Of a stretch of 49,823 nt of DNA, positions 1-7,132 are shown one piece after another. The stretch's first letter is position 1, and each line of letters opens with the position of its first letter. Source of the DNA: Streptomyces sp. L-9-10 (GTDB lineage: Bacteria; Actinomycetota; Actinomycetes; Streptomycetales; Streptomycetaceae); assembly GCF_004151105.1 (NCBI RefSeq), contig NZ_PHRF01000118.1:1-49823 (forward strand). The letters run 5' to 3'. The notes beneath the pieces were generated by a model that did no database searches, was not told the DNA's origin, and saw only the letters and a program-made list of their open reading frames with translations. The position numbers and the translations under genes were made by a program.

Positions 1-1
1 C

Positions 2-97
2 GGAGCCGGTCCCGAGGCCGGTACCGGAGCCGGTCCCGAGGCCGGTACCGGAGCCGGTCCCGAGGCCGGTACCGGAGCCGGTCCCGAGGCCGGTACC
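2..97 (+). repeat. 4 x 24-bp perfect tandem repeat
   Basis: Four identical 24-bp units lie at 2-25, 26-49, 50-73 and 74-97, and the array probably continues left of the window. The unit length is a multiple of three, so copy-number change would keep the frame. Each unit encodes GAGPEAGT in the frame assigned to the partial gene. Confidence 0.95.
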
Positions 98-160
98 GAC
101 GACGGACCTGACCCCGGCAAGGGGCCCGACGGCGAATCCGACCCCGGCAGCCGCGCCTGA
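2..160 (+). CDS. C-terminal end of a repeat-rich protein (partial)
   Basis: An open frame enters from the left edge and stops at TGA 158-160. The visible 52 residues are four perfect copies of the octapeptide GAGPEAGT, followed by an acidic Gly/Pro/Asp tail ending in GSRA. No domain can be recognised from this tail. It could be the low-complexity C-terminus of a secreted or wall-associated protein, but no sorting motif or membrane segment is visible. Other frames through the repeat are also open, so strand and frame rest on the stop position and on the following plus-strand gene. The start lies outside the window. Confidence 0.45.
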   Translation, partial: GAGPEAGTGAGPEAGTGAGPEAGTGAGPEAGTDDGPDPGKGPDGESDPGSRA

Positions 161-374
161 TCCGGGCATCTGACCTGGTCATACCTCTCAAGATGCTCAA
201 ATCCACCCAGTGCGGCTACGCTTTATGCGGTGGCTTGACCGAACGACAGGCCGGACCGGTGACAACGCCCCGTCCGGCATCCCGCGCCACCGGCAGGATC
301 GGCCGCCCCGGCCGCCATCGACGCCTCCCGGGCCCGAGCCGGGGCCCTCCTCCCACAGGAAGAGGAATCGAAAC

Positions 375-1145
375 ATGAAGTCCTCCCGCATCCGTCGTAC
401 CGTCGTGTCCGCAGCCGCCGTGGTGGCCCTCCCGGTCTCCCTGGGTGTCATGGCACCCCAGGCCTTCGCGGACCCCGCCGCGCCCGGCACCCCCACACCG
501 CCGAGCGCGCCCGTGACACCCAGCACACCCACATCGCCCGGCGAGTCCACCTCGCCCGGCGGATCCACGTCGCCCAGCGCCTCCGCGTCGCCGAGCGAGT
601 CGACGTCTCCGAGCACGTCCACCTCGCCCGGCCCCTCGACCTCGCCGAGCAGGACCGCGGTGCCCAACCCGGCCGTCCCGTTCGGCCCCGGCTGCTCGTC
701 GATCCCGAAGACCGGCACCGGCAGCCTCGCCCAGATGGCCACGGAGAAGGTGGCGACGGCCATTTCGCACAACCCGGACTTCACCACGTTCCTCTCCCTG
801 GTGAAGAAGGCCGGGCTGACGGACAGGCTGAACACCGCGAAGGACATCACGCTCTTCGTGCCGACCAACGAGGCGTTCAAGAAGCTCTCGACGGCACAAC
901 TCGACCAGATCAAGAACAACGAGGCGCAGCTCAGGAAGGTCGTGAAGTACCACGTGGCGGAGAAGAAGGTCACTCCTGACCTGCTCCCCAACGGCGTCTT
1001 CTCGACCTGGGAGGGTACGACCCTCTCCACCTCGGGGTCCGACCGTACGTTCAAGGTGAACGACACGGCGAAGATCCTGTGCGGCAACATCAAGACGGAG
1101 AACGCCACGGTGTACACCATCGACACCGTGCTCACGCCGAAGTAG
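375..1145 (+). CDS. Secreted fasciclin (FAS1) domain protein
   Basis: This is a 256-residue exported protein. The chosen ATG at 375 follows a purine-rich AGGAAGAGGAA site and gives a classic signal peptide (basic MKSSRIRR, hydrophobic core, cleavage near AQ/AFA-DP). An upstream in-frame ATG at 210 would bury that signal and is rejected. Residues about 33-95 are a Ser/Thr/Pro-rich linker with TSPGEST-like repeats, likely extended or glycosylated. Residues about 115-256 form one FAS1 domain with the family landmarks TLFVPTNEAF and YHV. FAS1 domains mediate adhesion or protein-protein contact on the cell surface, but the partner is not predictable here. Two cysteines flank the domain and may form a disulfide. 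Confidence 0.9.
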   Translation: MKSSRIRRTVVSAAAVVALPVSLGVMAPQAFADPAAPGTPTPPSAPVTPSTPTSPGESTSPGGSTSPSASASPSESTSPSTSTSPGPSTSPSRTAVPNPAVPFGPGCSSIPKTGTGSLAQMATEKVATAISHNPDFTTFLSLVKKAGLTDRLNTAKDITLFVPTNEAFKKLSTAQLDQIKNNEAQLRKVVKYHVAEKKVTPDLLPNGVFSTWEGTTLSTSGSDRTFKVNDTAKILCGNIKTENATVYTIDTVLTPK

Positions 1146-1186
1146 GGCCCCGCCTGGCCTTACACACGCCTCCGACCTTCACTTCC

Positions 1187-1221
1187 CGCCGCCCCCTTTC
1201 CACACCGGAGAGGGGGCGGCG
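1187..1221 (+). terminator. Hairpin terminator after the fasciclin gene
   Basis: The arms 1187-1201 and 1207-1221 form a 15-bp stem with one G-U pair and a five-base loop. It lies about 40 bp after the fasciclin stop codon. There is no U-run, as is usual for Streptomyces terminators. Confidence 0.6.
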
Positions 1222-1293
1222 CGAAGAACCGATCCCCTTTTCACGCATGGGCGGAATTACTGGGGGAAGACGGCTGCTTGGAGGTTGATAGAT

Positions 1294-1464
1294 ATGGTTC
1301 CCCTGATACTCGTTCTTCTGCTCGCTCTGATCCTTTTCGGTGCGGGTTTCGCACTCAAGGCACTGTGGTGGATCGCCGTCATCGTGCTGGTCGTCTGGCT
1401 GCTGGGATTCCTGGTGCGCCCGACGGCGACAGGAGGAAAGCGCGGCCGCTGGTACCGGTGGTAG
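1294..1464 (+). CDS. Small hydrophobic membrane protein, 56 aa
   Basis: This short gene has a strong GGAGG site nine bases before ATG 1294. The product is MVPLILVLLL... with two nearly continuous hydrophobic stretches (about residues 2-20 and 22-42), then a basic tail ending RGRWYRW. It would sit in the membrane as a hairpin of two helices. I recognise the overall pattern as a small hydrophobic protein common in Streptomyces genomes, but its function is unknown. It is a single gene between two hairpin terminators, convergent with the next gene. Confidence 0.75.
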   Translation: MVPLILVLLLALILFGAGFALKALWWIAVIVLVVWLLGFLVRPTATGGKRGRWYRW

Positions 1465-1537
1465 ACAGACGGCGACGCCGCTCGACCCGGCATGGAATAA
1501 CGTGACGGAATCGCGCGACGGAGTCGTGTAACGGAAA

Positions 1538-1566
1538 TGGGCGGGCCCGCCGAACGGGCCCGCCCA
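1538..1566. terminator. Bidirectional terminator hairpin
   Basis: A perfect 12-bp stem (1538-1549 with 1555-1566) and five-base loop sit between the convergent small membrane protein and the secreted hypothetical gene. Confidence 0.75.
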
Positions 1567-1586
1567 TCCATTGTTTTGAAGGTGCG

Positions 1587-2075
1587 TCAGATTCCGGCCG
1601 AGGCCATTTCGATCGCGGAGCGGTAATTCAGCGCGGTCGCCTTCACACAGACGCCGTACGTCCGGTCCTTGGTGACCACGAGGAAGTAGTCGCGCAGGTT
1701 CTTCCAGTAGCTGACGAGATAGCCCAGCCCGGGAATGAACCCCGCGGGCCGGGGAACGAGAGCGAAGGCCTCGGAGCACTTCAGGATCTCGCCGGTGGCC
1801 GTCGAGAGGACCGCCGCCACATCGCTGTTCATGTTCCAGCCGGCCGCCAGCGAGTCATTCCAGATGGCACCCGCGATCTGCCGGAGCCGCTCCTGCTCCT
1901 CCGGCGTGGGATCGCTGCTGAACGTGACGCCCCCCGACGTCACGATGCGCGCGGCCGGTGCCTCGGTCGTCCCCGCCGCCGCGTGGGCCGCTCCCGCCGT
2001 GCCGACGGCCAGGACCGCCCCGGCGGCGATCAGCGCCACCGCCGACGTCCATCGGGATAATCTCCGCTCAATCAT
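1587..2075 (-). CDS. Secreted hypothetical protein
   Basis: The 162-residue product has an N-terminal signal peptide (MIERRLSR, then a hydrophobic Ala/Val/Gly core, with an AHA-A cleavage site near residue 34). I chose ATG 2075, preceded by GGGGAGAGG, because the open frame further upstream would hide the signal. The mature part (about 125 residues) includes TPEEQERLRQIAGAIWND, two widely spaced cysteines and a C-terminal region rich in aromatic residues. I do not recognise a family. It is a single-gene unit that faces away from the LexA-box region. Confidence 0.65.
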   Translation of the reverse strand: MIERRLSRWTSAVALIAAGAVLAVGTAGAAHAAAGTTEAPAARIVTSGGVTFSSDPTPEEQERLRQIAGAIWNDSLAAGWNMNSDVAAVLSTATGEILKCSEAFALVPRPAGFIPGLGYLVSYWKNLRDYFLVVTKDRTYGVCVKATALNYRSAIEMASAGI

Positions 2076-2209
2076 CTTCTCTGCCTCTCCCCTACAGCCG
2101 ACCCGAGGTCCGCATTGGCCCTCGCCGGACGCTGTCGCGCCGAGCCTCCCGTTTCGCCCCCGGGCCGTCAACGGCGCAGATCAAGCCGCGTGGCGGTCCA
2201 CGAAAGCTC

Positions 2210-2227
2210 GAACGTCTGTTCTATGAT
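2210..2227 (+). promoter_or_regulatory. LexA (SOS) box abutting a -10 element
   Basis: GAAC-GTCT-GTTC at 2210-2221 is a perfect inverted repeat matching the Gram-positive/actinobacterial LexA operator (GAAC-N4-GTTC). It is followed immediately by TATGAT at 2222-2227, a good -10 hexamer for the plus strand. A LexA dimer here would block promoter recognition. No comparable -35 is obvious. Transcription would start near 2233 and lead into the small ORF at 2311 and the phosphotransferase gene. Confidence 0.65.
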
Positions 2228-2310
2228 TCCCCCGGTGCACCCCGTTACACGCCCTTGATCAGGGCCGTTGTCCGGGCGCCCATCCCAACGCCCTGCGCTC
2301 CGGAGGAATC

Positions 2311-2457
2311 ATGCGACCTGTTCCCGCCCCCGCCCGTCTCGCTCCCGTCCCTCTTCCCGCGCATCCCGTGCGTCCCGCCCTCCCCACGCTTCCCGTCCTC
2401 CCCTTTGCGGCCCCCGCGGATCTGTCATCACGACCGTCACCGAGGTGGGGCGCATGA
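2311..2457 (+). CDS. Candidate small Pro/Ala-rich ORF, translationally coupled (48 aa)
   Basis: ATG 2311 has an excellent GGAGGAATC ribosome site, better than that of the following gene. The ORF ends in TGA 2455-2457, which overlaps the next gene's ATG as ATGA (2454-2457). The predicted product MRPVPAPARLAPVPL... is proline-rich with no recognisable domain or membrane helix. It may be a leader ORF that couples translation of the phosphotransferase, or a real small SOS-inducible protein. The strong ribosome site and ATGA overlap support translation. The biased composition is a reason for caution. Confidence 0.45.
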   Translation: MRPVPAPARLAPVPLPAHPVRPALPTLPVLPFAAPADLSSRPSPRWGA

Positions 2458-3470
2458 GTCACGGTCACGCCAAGCCTCTGCCGCCGTCGCTGCGGGAATG
2501 GGCGGAACGCGTCGTCGGCCCACTCTCCGCCGTACAGGACGCGTCACACCCGCGCGAGTCGTCACGAGTGTGGGATGTCACCGACAGTCGCGGCCGGCGC
2601 TTCTTCATCAAGCAGTCGGCGAGCGCCTCGTTCTACGAACGGGAGACCTTCGGGTACCAGTCCGCGGTACCCGCCCTCGGATTCGGCCGCGCCCCGAGGC
2701 TCGTGGAGACCGACGCCCGGCAGCTCGCCCTGCTGCTGACCGCCGTACCGGGAACTCCCGTCTCGCGGCTCGCCCTCCCCGCCCCGGAACACCGCTCCGC
2801 GCACCGGCAGTTCGGGGCCCTGCTGCGCCGTCTGCACGGCACGGACAAGATGCCGGGCGCCGGACGGCGGGAGGCCAGGACCGCGCTGGAGCGGCTGGCC
2901 GACGACGCCGAGACCCACCTCGCGCGCGCCACCGGCCTGATGTCCGAGAGCCGGCGCGCGCTCGTACGCCGCTCGGCCGACCACGTACGGAAACTGACCG
3001 ATCTGCTCGCCCCCGCCCATATCCACGGCGACGCCCAGGAGCGCAACGCGCTATGGACCGGTCCGGCGCTACCGGAACAGCGGACACCGGGACAGCGGAC
3101 ACCGGGACGACAAGCGCCCGGACAACGGACACCGGGGCAACCGGCGCCGGGACGGCAGGCGCCGCGGCCGGCGTCGGGACAGCTGGCGGTCATCGACTTC
3201 GAGCGGTCCCGTTACGCCCCCGCCGTACAGGACTTCGTCCGGCTGGCCTGCGGCCCCTGGCAGGGCCGCGGCGATCTGCGCGCCGCGTTCTTCCACGGGT
3301 ACGGCCGCCCGCTGACCGACGCGGAGCGCCAGGCGCTGCCGTGTCTGGCGGCGCTCGACGCCGCGAGCTGTCTCGCGTACGGCCCGGACCATGGCGAGCA
3401 CGACGTCACGGCCCGGGGGCTCCGTACGCTGGCCCGCCTGGAGAACGGCCCCTGGGAGACGTTCGTATGA
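2454..3470 (+). CDS. Aminoglycoside phosphotransferase (APH)-fold kinase with repeat insertion
   Basis: The 338-residue protein has the APH/choline-kinase fold. FIK (K53) is the likely ATP-binding lysine, HGDAQERN (191-198) is the catalytic Brenner loop with D193 and N198, and IDFE (D248) is the metal-binding site. Start ATG 2454 has GAGGTGGGG upstream and overlaps the preceding small ORF. Between the catalytic loop and the metal Asp lies an insertion of about 30 residues made of QRTPG/RQAPG pentapeptides (209-238), normally a short loop in this fold. The substrate is unknown: the fold covers antibiotic, sugar, choline and other hydroxyl acceptors. The LexA-box promoter about 230 bp upstream suggests DNA-damage induction. 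It ends just before a convergent methyltransferase. Confidence 0.8.
   Translation: MSHGHAKPLPPSLREWAERVVGPLSAVQDASHPRESSRVWDVTDSRGRRFFIKQSASASFYERETFGYQSAVPALGFGRAPRLVETDARQLALLLTAVPGTPVSRLALPAPEHRSAHRQFGALLRRLHGTDKMPGAGRREARTALERLADDAETHLARATGLMSESRRALVRRSADHVRKLTDLLAPAHIHGDAQERNALWTGPALPEQRTPGQRTPGRQAPGQRTPGQPAPGRQAPRPASGQLAVIDFERSRYAPAVQDFVRLACGPWQGRGDLRAAFFHGYGRPLTDAERQALPCLAALDAASCLAYGPDHGEHDVTARGLRTLARLENGPWETFV
3078..3167 (+). repeat. 15-bp minisatellite inside the APH-fold gene
   Basis: Six imperfect 15-bp units encode QRTPG, QRTPG, RQAPG, QRTPG, QPAPG and RQAPR. The array is in frame and lies between two catalytic motifs. Confidence 0.85.
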
Positions 3471-3495
3471 CCGGACGGCGCGCACGTACGTCCGG
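3471..3495. terminator. Hairpin between convergent genes
   Basis: CCGGACG (3471-3477) pairs with CGTCCGG (3489-3495) directly after the phosphotransferase stop codon. The 7-bp stem is modest and the loop is 11 bases. Confidence 0.4.
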
Positions 3496-3522
3496 ACCGC
3501 GCGCACGCGGCGCGCGCCACCG

Positions 3523-4341
3523 CTACGGCTTGCGCGCCACGCCCGCGTAGATCGAGACCGCCGCGTCGGTGACGCCCTCCTCCGGTTCGCCCTCCGGGCG
3601 CCAGTGGTGCGGCACCGCGAGGCCCGGCTCGACGAACTCCAGCCCCTCAAAGAAACGGAGGACTTCACTCCGGGAGCGCACCTGAGCGGGGATACCGCCG
3701 CGGTGGTAGACACCGATCACCCGCTCCCACATCTCCGGGGCGAAGTCCGGAGTGCAGTGGGAGAGGACCAGGTAGCTCCCGGAGGGCAGCGCGTCGAGCA
3801 GACACCCGACGGTCTCGTACGGACGGAACTCGTCCGGCACGAAGTGCAGCAGCGCGTTGAGGGACAGCGCGACCGGGCGCGTCAGATCGATCGTCCGCCG
3901 CAGCCGCTCCGACTCGATGATGGTCTTCGGGTCCCGGACATCGGCGTGGATGTACGCGGTACGGCCCTCGGGTGTACTGCGCATCAGGGCCTCTGCGTGC
4001 CGGAGGACGATCGGGTCGTTGTCGACATAGACGACTCGGGAGTCCGGGGCGGCCTCCTGGGCTATCTGGTGGAGATTGGGCCGGGTCGGGATACCCGTAC
4101 CGATGTCCAGGAACTGCCGGATGCCGGTCTCGGACGCGAGCCAGCGGGTCGCCCGGTGCATGAAGTGACGATTTGTCCGCGCGCAGATCTTGACGGTGGG
4201 GAAGACCGACTCGACGGAGGCCGCGGCCACTTGGTCGGACTCGTAGTAGTCCTTGCCACTGAGATAGAAGTCGTACATCCGGGCGGGGTGCGGCTTGCTG
4301 GTGTCGATCTCGTCTACCGACGGGTGGTCGAGGTCCGTCAT
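3523..4341 (-). CDS. SAM-dependent methyltransferase (Methyltransf_19 / DUF574 type)
   Basis: The 272-residue product matches the actinobacterial Methyltransf_19 (DUF574) pattern: N-terminal DTSKPHPARMYDFYLSGKDYY, a class I SAM-binding motif FLDIGTGIPT (about 77-86), VVYVDNDP for the acidic end of strand 2, and a C-terminal hydrophobic-aromatic region. The substrate is unknown and these proteins are highly paralogous in Streptomyces. The open frame continues to ATG 4464, but that extension is Pro-rich, derived from repeats and outside the family, so I start at MTDLDHPSVDE (4341). The Shine-Dalgarno signal there is weak. It is downstream of the DUF397 gene on the same strand, separated by a minisatellite. 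Confidence 0.8.
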   Translation of the reverse strand: MTDLDHPSVDEIDTSKPHPARMYDFYLSGKDYYESDQVAAASVESVFPTVKICARTNRHFMHRATRWLASETGIRQFLDIGTGIPTRPNLHQIAQEAAPDSRVVYVDNDPIVLRHAEALMRSTPEGRTAYIHADVRDPKTIIESERLRRTIDLTRPVALSLNALLHFVPDEFRPYETVGCLLDALPSGSYLVLSHCTPDFAPEMWERVIGVYHRGGIPAQVRSRSEVLRFFEGLEFVEPGLAVPHHWRPEGEPEEGVTDAAVSIYAGVARKP

Positions 4342-4425
4342 GCGGGGCCGTCCAATTCTTGCTCGTGGGGGGTTGTCGGGGGGGGCTGGGGTGTCCGAAG
4401 GGGGCTGGGGGGCGTCCGGAGGAGG

Positions 4426-4535
4426 GGTGACTGCGAAGAGGGTGACTGCGGAGAGGGTGGCCACGGGGAGCGGTGACTACAGGAGGCGGTGACCAGCAGG
4501 GGCGATGGCTACAGGAGGCGGTGGCTACAGGAGGA
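4426..4535. repeat. Seven-unit 15-16-bp minisatellite
   Basis: Seven tandem imperfect units cover 4426-4440, 4441-4455, 4456-4471, 4472-4487, 4488-4503, 4504-4519 and 4520-4535, with consensus GGTGRCTACAGGAGGC. The last unit includes the stop codon and last codons of the DUF397 gene (minus strand). Just upstream, at about 4383-4420, a related 19-bp G-rich unit occurs twice. The array fills most of the gap between the DUF397 and methyltransferase genes. Confidence 0.85.
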
Positions 4536-4758
4536 AGTCGGCGAGACCGTTCTTGGCGCCGGCGACGAAGTCGGCCATGGCGGCCGCGGTGCAGATCAGG
4601 GTCGGCCCCGACGGGTCCGCGGACTGGCGGATCGCGACATGCTCGCCGCCCACCTTCTTCGTCTCGACGCAGCTGCCGCCGTTGGGACCGCTCCATGGCT
4701 TCTCCCAGCCATCGCTCCCCAGTTCGTCGGCCGGCATACCGTTGAAAATCTCCCGCAT
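4525..4758 (-). CDS. DUF397 domain protein (AbaA-orfD/WhiJ-locus type)
   Basis: This 77-residue protein has the DUF397 layout: a W-x-K/P-W-S-G-x-N-GG-x-C-V-E core (GWEKPWSGPNGGSCVETKK), VAIRQSADPSGPTLICT, and a terminal segment that fixes AMADFVAGAKNG. In Streptomyces, DUF397 proteins are typically encoded next to an XRE-DUF5753 regulator and are thought to modulate it, as in WhiJ- and AbaA-type loci. Its ATG shares one base with the stop of the upstream XRE gene (TAATG, 4756-4760), so translation is coupled. Its 3' end lies in the minisatellite. Confidence 0.9.
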   Translation of the reverse strand: MREIFNGMPADELGSDGWEKPWSGPNGGSCVETKKVGGEHVAIRQSADPSGPTLICTAAAMADFVAGAKNGLADFLL

Positions 4759-5618
4759 TAGAGCTCCTTGCGTATCCCTAGGAGAAAAGCTCTGGTTTCG
4801 TCAACGGGTGCCGCCCGGGCGGACATGTTGTCCAGGACTTCCAGATAGGCGGCGATATCGGGGCGCTGATCCATATAGACGGCGCCGGTGAGATTCTCGG
4901 TATAGACGACATCGGGCAGTTCGGGCATGTCGAACCGGAAGAGATGGAACGGTCCGAATGCTCCGAGATGCGGCCCGATCGCGAACGGCATGATCTGTAG
5001 CGTGAGGTTGGGGAACGCGGTGGCTTCCAGCAGTCGGTCGACCTGCGCCCGCATCACCTCCGGATCGCCGACGGGTCTGCGCAGGACCGCTTCTTCCATC
5101 AGGATCCACAGGAAGGGCGCGTCCGCTTTGGTGAGCAGCTGCTGACGCTTGATGCGCAGCGCGACGCGCCGCTCCAGCTCCTCGGCGTTACGGTGCGCGC
5201 CCACCCGCAGCACGCCCCGTGCGTACTCCTCGGTCTGCAACAGGCCCGGCACGTAGTGGGGTTCGTACGTCCTGATCAGGCTGGCCTGGTCCTCCAGGCT
5301 GATGTACGCGCTGAACCAGCCGGGCAGCGCGTCGCGATAGCGATGCCACCAGCCGGGCTTGTTGGCGACCTTGACCAGCTCGGTGAACTCCTCGGCCTCG
5401 CTCTCCGTGACTCCGTACGCCTGCAACAGCAGCAGGACGTAGGGGAGTTTGAGGCTGACCTCGGAATTCTCCATACGCCGAATGGTCAGCGGAGCGACGT
5501 CCAGGACTTTCGCCGCCGCCTCGCGGGACACCCCCGCCTTCTCACGAAGCGCCCCGAGCCGCTTGCCCAGAACGATACGCAGGACGGTGGGCGCGGTACC
5601 CGGACGAGCCTCACTCAT
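4758..5618 (-). CDS. XRE-family regulator with DUF5753 domain (WhiJ-like)
   Basis: The 286-residue protein has an N-terminal helix-turn-helix (about 15-70: LGKRLGALREKAGVSREAAAKVL, then LTIRRMENSEV). A C-terminal DUF5753 effector domain follows (about 100-280, landmarks YEPHYVPGLLQTEEYARGVL and LTLQIMPF). ATG 5618 follows AGGAG at suitable spacing. It is coupled by TAATG to the DUF397 gene and divergent from an anti-sigma-like ATPase gene. This three-gene arrangement is typical of Streptomyces WhiJ/AbaA-like loci that influence development and antibiotic production. The target operator is probably in the 100-bp divergent gap, but I cannot define it. Confidence 0.9.
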   Translation of the reverse strand: MSEARPGTAPTVLRIVLGKRLGALREKAGVSREAAAKVLDVAPLTIRRMENSEVSLKLPYVLLLLQAYGVTESEAEEFTELVKVANKPGWWHRYRDALPGWFSAYISLEDQASLIRTYEPHYVPGLLQTEEYARGVLRVGAHRNAEELERRVALRIKRQQLLTKADAPFLWILMEEAVLRRPVGDPEVMRAQVDRLLEATAFPNLTLQIMPFAIGPHLGAFGPFHLFRFDMPELPDVVYTENLTGAVYMDQRPDIAAYLEVLDNMSARAAPVDETRAFLLGIRKEL

Positions 5619-5718
5619 GCGGGGTCTCCTGACGTCGACTCATCTCACAAAGTCTGACAGGTGACCGGCGCTCTATCCAGAGAGATGTGGAGCATTGTGA
5701 AATTATCAGAACGATCAG

Positions 5719-6390
5719 TTGCGGCCTGTGAGCGTCAGCGCTCATAGTGAACGCGTGGCTCACATCACGGATCACCGTGCACACAAGCAACCCCAGCCCC
5801 CCGCCGGGGAGTTACAGGCGCGTGCTCGGCACCCCTGGGGTGCCTGGTGTGCCTCGGTCGGCCGACAGGACGAAGCAACCGAATCCGGCCTCCGCGCACG
5901 TACGCACTGTCACGACGTCTACGGTCATGACACGTACCGGCACGAGGCGCACGGACACGACGTGCGCGATCACGGCCGGCACCTCGCGCACAGAAGCGCT
6001 TTCACGCTTCCCAGCAGACGGGACTCCGTCGCCAGAGCGCGGCACTGGCTCCGTGATGAGCTTCAGCGGTGGAGACTGCACACGGACCTGTGCGACGTCG
6101 CGGTCCTCGTCCTCTCCGAGCTGTTCACCAATGCCGTGCTCCACACGGCCAGCGCGCTGGTCAGCTGTGAGGTGCGGCTCCTGACCGAGCACGTACGGCT
6201 CGACGTCCACGACCAGGGCGCACGGGACGGGGCGCCCAGCCCCCGCAACCCCGACTACCGCGCGGAGAACGGGCGCGGGCTGCTGCTGGTCGAGAGTCTG
6301 GCCGAGGCGTGGGGCGTCGGTTCCCGCGACGGCGGGGTGGGGCGCACGGTATGGGCGACGCTCCCGCTCAGTCACGGGTCCGGCCTCTGA
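5719..6390 (+). CDS. HATPase_c (anti-sigma RsbW-like) ATP-binding protein with His-rich N-terminus
   Basis: The C-terminal half (about 90-223) is a GHKL/HATPase_c domain: SRRDSVARARHWL, LVLSELFTNAVLHT (N-box), LDVHDQG (G1), NGRGLLLVESLAEAWGV (G2) and GRTVWATLP. Such proteins act as anti-sigma-like kinases or ATP-binding partners, and they accompany WhiJ-like regulators in Streptomyces. The start is uncertain: the longest frame begins at TTG 5719, with GTG alternatives at 5728, 5755 and 5959. If the long form is used, residue 32 is a rare TTA leucine codon (5812-5814). Residues about 63-91 are then a run of GHD/RHE repeats unusually rich in histidine. Confidence 0.8.
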   Translation: MRPVSVSAHSERVAHITDHRAHKQPQPPAGELQARARHPWGAWCASVGRQDEATESGLRARTHCHDVYGHDTYRHEAHGHDVRDHGRHLAHRSAFTLPSRRDSVARARHWLRDELQRWRLHTDLCDVAVLVLSELFTNAVLHTASALVSCEVRLLTEHVRLDVHDQGARDGAPSPRNPDYRAENGRGLLLVESLAEAWGVGSRDGGVGRTVWATLPLSHGSGL

Positions 6391-6416
6391 ACGGCCGGCC
6401 GGGCCGAAGGGCTGTC

Positions 6417-6459
6417 GCCGGCCCGACCGGCAGTACAGGGGTCTGCCGGTCGGGCCGGC
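6417..6459. terminator. Bidirectional terminator hairpin
   Basis: A perfect 17-bp stem (6417-6433 with 6443-6459) and nine-base loop lie between the convergent ATPase and DUF1772 genes. It is one of the strongest hairpins in the window. Confidence 0.85.
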
Positions 6460-6490
6460 TCAGCCGTCACCAGTGAGCTGCGCCGACCCG

Positions 6491-6952
6491 TTACGAGAGA
6501 GCGGCGCCCACCACCAGCGCGAAGGCGGCGACGGAGAAGAGCGTGCGGATGAGGTGGAGCGTGTTCCACCGGGACTCGAAGGCGGCGCGCGCCACGCTGT
6601 CGGGTGAAGAAGTCGCCGATGCCAGCGCGTTGTTGAGCGGGACGTTGCCGCCGATGGTGACCAGATGATTGAGGACGGCGCAGACCAGTCCGGCCACCAG
6701 GAGCCAGCGCTGGGTGTCCGAGCGCCCGTCGACGGGTATGGCGAGCGCCGCGACCGGGAACGCCACCACGGCCAGGAAGGTCAGCAGGAAGACCGGGCGG
6801 GGCACGTACTCGTTCACCCGGCGCATGGCTGCGACGAACTGCTCGTCGCTCAGCCGGCCCAGGGCGGGCATGATGCCGGTCTGGAAGATCAGGAAGTACC
6901 CCGCGAACAGACCCGTGGAGATCACGGCGAGGGCGAGCAGCAGAGTGGCCAT
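6491..6952 (-). CDS. DUF1772-family integral membrane protein
   Basis: The 153-residue protein has four predicted membrane segments (about 2-24, 48-72, 80-102 and 130-150). It shows the family pattern of a Gly-rich first helix, a cytosolic LSDEQFVAAMRRVNEYVPRP loop, a central GGNVPLNNAL motif, and RWNTLHLIRTLFSVAAFAL at the end. DUF1772 includes anthrone-oxygenase-like proteins, but most bacterial members have no assigned activity. Two starts are possible, ATG 6970 and ATG 6952, and neither has a clear ribosome site. I use 6952 because it begins at the first helix. It is a single-gene unit. Confidence 0.75.
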   Translation of the reverse strand: MATLLLALAVISTGLFAGYFLIFQTGIMPALGRLSDEQFVAAMRRVNEYVPRPVFLLTFLAVVAFPVAALAIPVDGRSDTQRWLLVAGLVCAVLNHLVTIGGNVPLNNALASATSSPDSVARAAFESRWNTLHLIRTLFSVAAFALVVGAALS

Positions 6953-7098
6953 GCGCACATCATGGCGCACGGAAAGGCCGACAGGGCAGGGTTCTTGAAC
7001 GGTTCTCGATCACACCGATCGATCGCCGCCGATCACCCAGACTGCGCGAATATGGGCCGGTTGTGGAGGCTCTGGCATGGAGTCGCCACTCTCCGTAC

Positions 7099-7110
7099 TG
7101 ACACTTGTCA
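7099..7110. promoter_or_regulatory. Short dyad upstream of the LuxR-type gene
   Basis: TGACA-CT-TGTCA is a 5-bp inverted repeat 22 bases before ATG 7133. It could be an operator, but it is short enough to occur by chance. Confidence 0.25.
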
Positions 7111-7132
7111 CGGTGAGCAATGATGTGCGTAC

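Noticed and set aside
4342..4464. Longer methyltransferase start at ATG 4464
   Set aside because: The extra 41 residues are Pro-rich, outside the family alignment as I know it, and partly encoded by the minisatellite.
4426..4535. Tandem array considered as a CRISPR
   Set aside because: The units are contiguous with no unique spacers and there are no cas genes.
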